Source: Bacillota bacterium
GTDB taxonomy: Bacteria > Bacillota > Clostridia > Peptostreptococcales > Anaerovoracaceae
Direction of reading: 5' to 3'
DNA length: 11,663 nucleotides
NCBI GenBank assembly: GCA_016284485.1
Contig: JAEEOX010000082.1
Span: 1-11,663 of the forward strand
The notes under the pieces were generated by a model that ran no database searches, was not told where the DNA came from, and was given only the letters and a program-made list of their open reading frames with translations. The position numbers were made by a program, and so were the translations under genes. Of this stretch, positions 5,980 to 11,663 are shown piece by piece (the first letter of the stretch is position 1; each line of letters begins with the position of its first letter).

Positions 5980-7784
5980 TGAGCCAGGGAAAAGTGTTTA
6001 AGATCTCCGGACCCCTCGTAGTAGCGTCGGGAATGGAAGAGGCGAACATGTACGACGTGGTCCGCGTGGGAGAGCAGGGCCTTATCGGCGAGATCATAGA
6101 GATGAGAGGCGACCGTGCCTCGATCCAGGTCTATGAGGAAACCGCGGGAATAGGACCCGGAGCCCCCGTTGAATCCACGGGCGCCCCTCTTTCCGTAGAA
6201 CTCGGCCCCGGAATGATGGAGACCATCTATGACGGTATCCAGAGGCCGCTGGAGGAAATGGTGAGGCAGGTAGGCCCCAACATTACGAGAGGCATCAAGG
6301 TGCCTCCCCTCAACCGTGAGAAGAAATGGCAGTTCGTTCCGACCGTAGAAGTCGGCGAGGAAGTGGAGGCCGGCGACGTCATCGGTACCGTGGATGAAAC
6401 AGTCCTCGTAGTTCACAAGATCATGGTGCCCTATGGCATCAGGGGAACTGTGGAGTGGATCAAACCGGGCGAATTCACCGTTGAGGAGAATATCGCAGGC
6501 ATCAGACTTACTCAGGACCTCCCGGCGGAAAACATGAAAGCCGGAGATCTGAAGGAACTCACCATGATGCAGAAGTGGCCTGTCAGACGAGGCAGACCCT
6601 ATAAAGAGAAACTTACACCCGATGTTCCGCTGATCACGGGACAGAGGGTAATAGATACCATGTTCCCCATCGCCAAGGGCGGCGTTGCGGCCGTACCCGG
6701 ACCCTTCGGTTCAGGAAAGACCGTAGTGCAGCACCAGCTGGCCAAGTGGGCGGACGCAGACGTTGTAGTATACATCGGATGCGGAGAGCGTGGAAATGAG
6801 ATGACCGACGTACTCATGGAGTTCCCGGAACTGAAAGACCCCAGATCGGGAGAATCTCTGATGAAGCGTACAGTGCTCATCGCCAACACCTCCGACATGC
6901 CTGTGGCTGCCCGTGAGGCATCCGTATATACAGGTATCACCATCGCAGAGTATTTCAGAGACATGGGATATTCAGTGGCTCTCATGGCGGACTCCACGTC
7001 CAGATGGGCGGAGGCACTCCGTGAGATGTCCGGAAGACTTGAGGAGATGCCCGGTGAAGAGGGATATCCCGCATATCTGGCATCCCGTCTGGCACAGTTC
7101 TACGAGAGAGCGGGCCGCACGATCTCCATCGGCAAGGAAGGACGTCCCGGCGCACTCAGCGTTATCGGAGCCGTATCTCCTCCGGGAGGCGACATCTCCG
7201 AGCCTGTATCTCAGGCAACGCTGAGGATCGTCAAGGTGTTCTGGTGCCTGGATTCCTCACTGGCTTACGCCAGACACTTCCCGGCCATCAACTGGCTGCA
7301 GTCATACTCACTGTATGTCGACAAGCTTGAAAAGTGGTACTCTGAAAACGTTGCACCTGATTTTCCGAAGATGAGAGCGAGGACTCTCCACCTTCTGCAG
7401 GAGGAATCCGAGCTCAACGAGATCGTTCAGCTGGTCGGCGTGGACTCCCTGTCCTATGAGGACAGAATGAAACTGGAAGTCTGCAAGTCCATCAGAGAGG
7501 ACTATCTCCACCAGAATGCTTTCCACGAGGTGGACACATACAGCTCCATGAACAAGCAGTACAAACTGCTCAAGCTCATCCTCACGTATTACGATCTCTG
7601 CCAGGAGGCCATCAAGAAGGGAGCACCCTTCTCGAAGCTGGCAGGTCTTCCCGAGAGAGAGGACATCGGCAGATTCAAATACACCGAAGAGGAAAACGTG
7701 GATCTTGCATATGACGAACTGATCGGTGAGATCACTGAAGAGATAAAGGAGCTTACACAGAAGGAGGCGGAAGCGGATGATTAA
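5979..7784 (+). CDS. ntpA: V-type ATPase catalytic subunit A
   Basis: The ATP-hydrolysing/synthesising subunit, 601 residues from the ATG at 5979. Visible elements in order are an N-terminal barrel with ISGPLVVASGM, the A-subunit-specific non-homologous insertion around residues 115-190, Walker A GPFGSGKT (241-248), the catalytic Glu270 with Arg271 in CGERGNEM, a Walker B region in VALMADSTSRWAEALREM, and the C-terminal helical domain. GGAGGTGA (5965-5972) serves the start. A TTG at 5976 is in frame and would add one Met, overlapping ntpG by four bases, but ATG with the TGATG overlap (stop 5977-5979) is the better start. It overlaps ntpB by eight bases, fitting 1:1 production of A and B. Confidence 0.97.
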   Translation: MSQGKVFKISGPLVVASGMEEANMYDVVRVGEQGLIGEIIEMRGDRASIQVYEETAGIGPGAPVESTGAPLSVELGPGMMETIYDGIQRPLEEMVRQVGPNITRGIKVPPLNREKKWQFVPTVEVGEEVEAGDVIGTVDETVLVVHKIMVPYGIRGTVEWIKPGEFTVEENIAGIRLTQDLPAENMKAGDLKELTMMQKWPVRRGRPYKEKLTPDVPLITGQRVIDTMFPIAKGGVAAVPGPFGSGKTVVQHQLAKWADADVVVYIGCGERGNEMTDVLMEFPELKDPRSGESLMKRTVLIANTSDMPVAAREASVYTGITIAEYFRDMGYSVALMADSTSRWAEALREMSGRLEEMPGEEGYPAYLASRLAQFYERAGRTISIGKEGRPGALSVIGAVSPPGGDISEPVSQATLRIVKVFWCLDSSLAYARHFPAINWLQSYSLYVDKLEKWYSENVAPDFPKMRARTLHLLQEESELNEIVQLVGVDSLSYEDRMKLEVCKSIREDYLHQNAFHEVDTYSSMNKQYKLLKLILTYYDLCQEAIKKGAPFSKLAGLPEREDIGRFKYTEEENVDLAYDELIGEITEEIKELTQKEAEADD

Positions 7785-9165
7785 AGAATACAGAACGATC
7801 AGTGAAGTCGTAGGACCTCTGATGCTGGTCCGTGACGTAGAGGACGTCACATACGACGAGCTGGGAGAGATACTTCTTCCCTCCGGAGAAGTAAGGCTCT
7901 GCAAAGTACTGGAGATCGACGGACACAACGCCCTGGTACAGCTTTTTGAGGCTTCCACGGGAATCAACCTGAAGGAATCCACCGTAAGGTTCCTGGGCCA
8001 CGGCACAGAACTTGCGGTATCAAAGGATATGCTGGGAAGAGTGTTCGACGGTATGGGAAGACCCACCGACGGCGGCCCGGCAATAATCCCGGACAAGATG
8101 CTGGACATCAACGGACTTCCCATGAACCCGGCTGCCCGTGACTATCCTGCAGAGTTCATCCAGACAGGCGTATCCGCCATCGACGGACTGAACACCCTGG
8201 TAAGAGGACAGAAACTTCCCATTTTCTCCGCATCAGGACTTCCCCATGCGGACCTGGCCGCACAGATCGCCAGACAGGCAAAGGTAATCGGATCCGACGC
8301 AGGCAACTTCGCCGTAGTATTCGCAGCCATAGGTATCACCTACGAGGAGGCTGAGTTCTTCGCCAGCGACTTCAGACGCACAGGCGCCATCGACAGAACG
8401 GTAATGTTCATGAACCTGGCCAACGACCCTGCCGTAGAGCGTATCGCCACCCCCAGAATGGCCCTTACCGCCGCTGAGTATCTGGCCTTCGATCTGGGCA
8501 TGCATGTGCTGGTCATCATGACAGACATCACCAACTACGCAGAGGCTCTCCGTGAGATCTCCGCAGCTAAGAAGGAGGTCCCCGGAAGAAGAGGATATCC
8601 CGGATATCTGTACACCGACCTTGCGACCCTCTATGAGAGAGCAGGAAGGAAGAAGGGAAGCGCGGGATCCATCACCATGATCCCTATCCTTACCATGCCT
8701 GAAGAGGACAAAACACACCCGATCCCCGACCTTACCGGATACATCACGGAGGGTCAGATAATCCTGTCCCGTGACCTCTATCGTAAGGCGATACAGCCGC
8801 CCATCGACGTGCTGCCTTCGCTTTCAAGACTTAAGGACAAGGGTATCGGAAAGGGCAAGACCCGTGAGGATCACGCTGACACCATGAACCAGCTTTTCGC
8901 AGCCTACGCAAAAGGCAAGCAGAACCTGGAACTGGTAGCCATCCTCGGTGAATCAGCCCTTTCAGAGGTAGACCTCAAGTACGCTCAGTTCTCACAGGAA
9001 TTCGAGAAGAGATACGTATCCCAGGGCTACGACACAGACAGATCCATCGAGGAGACGCTGGACCTGGGCTGGGATCTTTTGAGGCTCCTTCCGAGAGCGG
9101 AGCTGAAGCGTATCAAGGACCAGTATCTTGACAAATATTACGGAGAAGCTGCTGACGCTGAGTAA
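7777..9165 (+). CDS. ntpB: V-type ATPase subunit B (non-catalytic head subunit)
   Basis: 462 residues, normal for subunit B. It has the ATPase fold but no Walker A: the equivalent loop reads SGLPHADLAAQIARQ, as expected for the non-catalytic partner that alternates with A in the hexamer. Arg351 in LPSLSRLKDKGIG is the arginine finger completing the neighbouring A active site (Arg350 in E. hirae). The following GKGKTREDH is also highly conserved. The start MIKEYRTISEVVGPL is typical; AAGGAGG (7761-7767) lies nine bases before the ATG inside the end of ntpA. Confidence 0.97.
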   Translation: MIKEYRTISEVVGPLMLVRDVEDVTYDELGEILLPSGEVRLCKVLEIDGHNALVQLFEASTGINLKESTVRFLGHGTELAVSKDMLGRVFDGMGRPTDGGPAIIPDKMLDINGLPMNPAARDYPAEFIQTGVSAIDGLNTLVRGQKLPIFSASGLPHADLAAQIARQAKVIGSDAGNFAVVFAAIGITYEEAEFFASDFRRTGAIDRTVMFMNLANDPAVERIATPRMALTAAEYLAFDLGMHVLVIMTDITNYAEALREISAAKKEVPGRRGYPGYLYTDLATLYERAGRKKGSAGSITMIPILTMPEEDKTHPIPDLTGYITEGQIILSRDLYRKAIQPPIDVLPSLSRLKDKGIGKGKTREDHADTMNQLFAAYAKGKQNLELVAILGESALSEVDLKYAQFSQEFEKRYVSQGYDTDRSIEETLDLGWDLLRLLPRAELKRIKDQYLDKYYGEAADAE

Positions 9166-9182
9166 GCTGTGGAGGAAGCAAA

Positions 9183-9947
9183 ATGGAAAGATTAAATGTT
9201 AATCCAACCAGAATGATGCTCTCTACGCTTAAGAAGCGGCTGTCCACGTCCGTCAGGGGACATAAGCTCCTTAAGGACAAGAGGGACGAGCTCATGAAGG
9301 AGTTCCTGGAACTGGCAAGACAGAACAAGGAACTGAGAGACGAGGTGGAGAAACAGCTCATGTCGGTATACGGCAGCTTCTCCATCGCCTCCGCCGTCAT
9401 GAGCAAGGAAAACCTTGAAGAGGCGCTGATGTATCCCAAGCAGGGAGTCGAGCTGGAGGTTGGCAGTCAGAACGTCATGAGCGTGGACGTGCCGGTCTTC
9501 AAGTTCAAGACCACTGCGGAAGACCCGACGGACATCTATCCCTATGGCTACGCGGATACATCCGGCGAACTGGACCTGGCTCTGGACGACCTGTCCGGGA
9601 TCTTCCCCCTGATGCTGCAGCTGGCAGCCAAGGAGAAGGAAGCCCAGATGCTGGCGGCAGAGCTGGAACGCACCAGGAGGAGGGTAAACGCCCTGGAGTA
9701 TGTGAAGATCCCGCAGCTTGAGATGACCATCAGGTACATAAGGATGAAACTTGACGAGAACGAGAGAGGCAACCAGACCAGACTCATGAAGGTCAAGGAT
9801 ATGATCCTTAACGAGGCCATCAAAGAGAGACGTGAGCGCTACGAAAAAGCTTACAAGGAGAGCGTCAACCCGGGAGACCTTGCCAGAGGAAAGAGAGAGG
9901 CCGCAGAATATGAGACCAACTACGATCAGTTCGCAGGCGGCAACTGA
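9183..9947 (+). CDS. ntpD: V-type ATPase subunit D (central rotor shaft)
   Basis: 254-residue subunit that forms the antiparallel coiled-coil shaft inside the A/B hexamer. The N-terminal helix starts with NVNPTRMMLSTLKKRL, the typical family opening. The C-terminal helix has the conserved NALEYVKIPQLEMTIRYI region beginning near residue 169. It is longer than the usual 200-230 residues because of a charged tail after about residue 212. GGAGG (9171-9175) lies seven bases before the ATG, 17 bases after ntpB stops. It is the last ATPase gene: no NtpH- or NtpJ-like gene follows, unlike the E. hirae operon. Confidence 0.95.
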   Translation: MERLNVNPTRMMLSTLKKRLSTSVRGHKLLKDKRDELMKEFLELARQNKELRDEVEKQLMSVYGSFSIASAVMSKENLEEALMYPKQGVELEVGSQNVMSVDVPVFKFKTTAEDPTDIYPYGYADTSGELDLALDDLSGIFPLMLQLAAKEKEAQMLAAELERTRRRVNALEYVKIPQLEMTIRYIRMKLDENERGNQTRLMKVKDMILNEAIKERRERYEKAYKESVNPGDLARGKREAAEYETNYDQFAGGN

Positions 9948-9966
9948 TCAGGCTTTCCGTGACGGG

Positions 9967-9983
9967 TTCCGGGCATTCTGGAA
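9967..9983 (+). other. Hairpin after ntpD
   Basis: TTCCGG (9967-9972) pairs with CTGGAA (9978-9983) around GCATT, including one G-T pair. No T-tract follows, only an AT-rich stretch containing TATAAC (9990-9995). That hexamer could be a -10 for rlmD, but it lacks a good -35 (TTCCGG at 17 bases). The region is probably part of the end of the operon transcript. Confidence 0.25.
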
Positions 9984-10005
9984 TAAAATTATAACGTTAC
10001 TTCAT

Positions 10006-10046
10006 GGAGGTGGGGGATGTCTCACCTCCTTTGACTATGTTTTGGA
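10006..10046 (+). terminator. SD/anti-SD hairpin, possible weak terminator of the ATPase operon
   Basis: GGAGGTGGG (10006-10014) pairs with CTCACCTCC (10021-10029) over nine pairs, one of them G-T, with a six-base loop. A broken T-rich stretch follows (TTT at 10030-10032 and TTTT at 10040-10043). It may terminate the ATPase transcript. However, the 5' arm is also a good ribosome binding site, six bases from an ATG (10017) that opens a five-codon frame ending at 10034. A regulatory role upstream of rlmD is therefore an alternative. Confidence 0.45.
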
Positions 10047-10058
10047 AATAGGTCTGAG

Positions 10059-11411
10059 ATGGAAAAGGGAACTGTAGTCAAATTGCATATTGACGATATG
10101 AGCGCTGACGGAAACGGCATCGGAAGGACCGATGGCCAGGTGGTATTCGTTTCCGGCTGCGTAAAGGGAGACAGCGTCAGAGCCAGGATAACCAAGGCCA
10201 AGAAGAACTATGCTCTGGCAGACTGCCTGGAAATAACTGAGCCGTCGGAACTGAGGGGTGAAGAGTTTTGCCCCTACTCAGGGGAGTGCGGAGGCTGTCC
10301 GCTGGGAGACCTCAGATATGAAGCTCAGCTTAAGATGAAAGAAGACTGGGTACGGGAGAAGCTCAGGAGACTGGGCGGACTCAGTGATCCGAAAGTACTT
10401 CCGATCATAGGAATGGACAGCCCGTTCGGGTACAGGAACAAGGCTGAGTTCAAGGTGGGACCCAATGGCGAGGTCGGATTTTTTGCGAGAAAGTCACACA
10501 CCGTCAGGGACTGCCCGAACTGCAGGATCCAGAGGGACGAGGTCATGGGAGTGGCCGATGGCCTGAGGAAGTACCTGGCATACTACGGCAACAGGTGCAA
10601 AATATCCGCAATGACCGTCAAGATGTCCTTCGGGACCGGCGAGATGATGGCGGTGCTCGAGGCAGGGACTGAAGACGTACCGCACCTGGAGGAACTCTGC
10701 GAATACATGAATGAAGGATCCGGATATAATCTGGAGAGCATTTTCATAAACGAGGAACTGGTGGCAGGCAGATCCATAATCAGGGACGAGGCAGAAGGGC
10801 TGAAGTTTGAGATCTCAAGAGATTCATTTTATCAGGTCAATCCCGTTCAGACTGCGAAACTCTACGGCAAAGCCGTGGAATATGCGGATATCAAAGAAGG
10901 CCAGACCGTACTGGATCTATACTGCGGTGTGGGGACAATCGGGCTTTTCGCTGCGAGGACAGTCGGGAGTGCTGGCCTGGTCCTGGGCATAGAGACGGTA
11001 AAGCAGGCAGTGCTGGACGCCAACCGGAACTCGGTGATCAATGGAATAGTCTGCACCAGATACATTCAGGGCAAGGCAGAGGAAGAACTTCCTGCAGTCC
11101 TGGGGATCAGACCCAAGATGGGCTATGACGGCGAAAACCGTCTGGTTCCGAAGGAACCGGTCATAAAGATAGATCACGCGGACGTGGTCTTCCTGGATCC
11201 GCCGAGAGCAGGCTGTGAAGAGGAACTGCTGGATGCAGTGGCGGAGGCGGCTCCGGACAGGATCGTCTACGTGTCATGCGATCCTGCAACTCTTGCGAGA
11301 GACATCAAGTATCTGGGAGAGAGGGGTTATCTGTTCCGCGAGGCTCAGCCGGTGGACATGTTCTGCCACACGGGGCATGTGGAGTGCGTGACAATGATGA
11401 CAAAGAAATAG
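10059..11411 (+). CDS. rlmD: 23S rRNA (uracil-5-)-methyltransferase, RlmD/RumA family
   Basis: 450-residue SAM-dependent enzyme that makes 5-methyluridine in 23S rRNA (U1939 for RlmD; the Bacillus-type RlmCD also modifies U747, and sequence alone does not tell them apart). Residues 1-60 form an N-terminal TRAM RNA-binding domain with GNGIGRTDGQVVFVSG. Cys71, Cys77 and Cys80 (CPYSGECGGC) with a later cysteine, probably Cys155 in CPNCRIQ, should hold a 4Fe-4S cluster. The SAM site is VLDLYCGVGTIGL (284-296), the motif IV segment is FLDPPRAGC (378-386), and the nucleophile is Cys407 in VSCDPATLARD. The enzyme looks intact. Its own ribosome binding site is weak (AGGT at 10050-10053). It follows the ATPase operon after 111 non-coding bases. 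Confidence 0.95.
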   Translation: MEKGTVVKLHIDDMSADGNGIGRTDGQVVFVSGCVKGDSVRARITKAKKNYALADCLEITEPSELRGEEFCPYSGECGGCPLGDLRYEAQLKMKEDWVREKLRRLGGLSDPKVLPIIGMDSPFGYRNKAEFKVGPNGEVGFFARKSHTVRDCPNCRIQRDEVMGVADGLRKYLAYYGNRCKISAMTVKMSFGTGEMMAVLEAGTEDVPHLEELCEYMNEGSGYNLESIFINEELVAGRSIIRDEAEGLKFEISRDSFYQVNPVQTAKLYGKAVEYADIKEGQTVLDLYCGVGTIGLFAARTVGSAGLVLGIETVKQAVLDANRNSVINGIVCTRYIQGKAEEELPAVLGIRPKMGYDGENRLVPKEPVIKIDHADVVFLDPPRAGCEEELLDAVAEAAPDRIVYVSCDPATLARDIKYLGERGYLFREAQPVDMFCHTGHVECVTMMTKK

Positions 11412-11440
11412 ATAAATCGAAGTTTATGGAGAGAAACAAA

Positions 11441-11663
11441 ATGGATAAGAATACAACAATGGAAAACCTTGCCCGGGCGCTGCAGGAAAAAGACGGCTTC
11501 AACGGGGCGTGGCTCTATGCGGAAAACGGCGAGATCGTGTCCAAGGGAGCTCTCGGCTTCCGGGATCCTGAAAACACGCTTCCGATTACGGAGGACACGA
11601 TCTTTCAGCTGGCATCGATCACTAAGCAGTTCACGGCGACGGCGGTCATGCTGCTGATGCGGC
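11441..11663 (+). CDS. Serine hydrolase of the class C beta-lactamase fold, N-terminal part
   Basis: Partial gene cut by the window end; 74 codons are visible. Ser59-Ile-Thr-Lys62 in LASITKQFTATAVMLL is the SxxK motif carrying the catalytic serine and its lysine base, and the preceding TEDTIFQ matches the usual T-x-F-x-x-x-S approach. The GAWLYAENGEIVSKGALGFRD stretch is the typical first strand pair, split here as residues 22 to 42. Such proteins include beta-lactamases, D-aminopeptidases, esterases and penicillin-binding-like proteins; the substrate cannot be told from this part. There is no signal peptide or lipobox in the first 40 residues, which suggests a cytoplasmic hydrolase rather than a secreted beta-lactamase. 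GGAGAG (11428-11433) lies seven bases before the ATG, 29 bases after rlmD, so the two may be cotranscribed. Confidence 0.85.
   Translation, partial: MDKNTTMENLARALQEKDGFNGAWLYAENGEIVSKGALGFRDPENTLPITEDTIFQLASITKQFTATAVMLLMR

Noticed and set aside
7308..8123. 271-codon open frame on the minus strand opposite ntpA/ntpB
   Set aside because: It covers the junction of two highly conserved subunits. It is Ser/Pro/Leu-rich without a domain, as expected for an antisense shadow.
5976..9165. F-type ATP synthase alpha/beta genes
   Set aside because: Subunit A has the V-type non-homologous insertion, and the surrounding I, K, E, C, F and D genes are specific to V/A-type ATPases.
9832..10077. 81-codon plus-strand frame overlapping the end of ntpD and running into the intergenic region
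   Set aside because: Most of it is an alternative frame of ntpD with Arg/Thr-rich low-quality sequence. It runs through two hairpins and has no good ribosome binding site.

Overview
This window looks like an ordinary core-genome stretch of a Gram-positive anaerobe, most likely a Bacillota/Clostridia-type bacterium. The reasons are a WhiA regulator, strong Shine-Dalgarno (SD) sites before most genes, tight gene packing on one strand, a bacterial/archaeal-style V-type ATPase operon in the same gene order as the Enterococcus hirae ntp operon, and an RlmD-type rRNA methyltransferase. GC is moderate (roughly 50%, judged by eye) and arginine is often AGA/AGG. I cannot place it to genus. I see no mobile elements, tRNA/rRNA genes, CRISPR arrays or signs of recent transfer.

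Layout, all on the + strand: (1) 1-135 is a non-coding leader with a candidate promoter and a small hairpin. (2) 136-1092 is whiA. (3) 1093-1259 is a 167-bp regulatory gap. It holds a strong extended -10 promoter, a tandem repeat over the -35, inverted repeat arms around the -10, two small hairpins and a possible 23-codon leader peptide. (4) 1260-9947 is a nine-gene V-type ATPase operon in the order G-type stalk (ntpF), I, K, E, C, F-type (ntpG), A, B, D. Most junctions overlap by 1-14 bases or are separated by at most 17. The one larger gap, 69 bases with a hairpin, lies between K and E. (5) 9948-10058 is an intergenic region with two hairpins, one pairing an SD-like sequence with a copy of the 16S rRNA anti-SD tail. 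(6) 10059-11411 is an RlmD/RumA-family 23S rRNA m5U methyltransferase. (7) 11441 to the end of the window is the first 74 codons of a class C beta-lactamase-fold serine hydrolase.

How the operon works together: A and B form the catalytic hexamer, D and the F-type subunit the central shaft, C the socket coupling shaft to membrane ring, K the ion-carrying ring, I the membrane stator half-channel, and E with the small first gene product the peripheral stalks. The catalytic Glu and Walker A of A, the Arg finger of B, both membrane Arg residues of I and the carboxylate of K are all present, so the enzyme should be active. The K subunit carries every residue known to bind Na+ in E. hirae NtpK, which makes Na+ rather than H+ the likely coupling ion.

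I did not find a convincing undescribed system. The best items for a second look are the Na+ signature, the complex leader before the ATPase operon, and the SD/anti-SD hairpin before rlmD.
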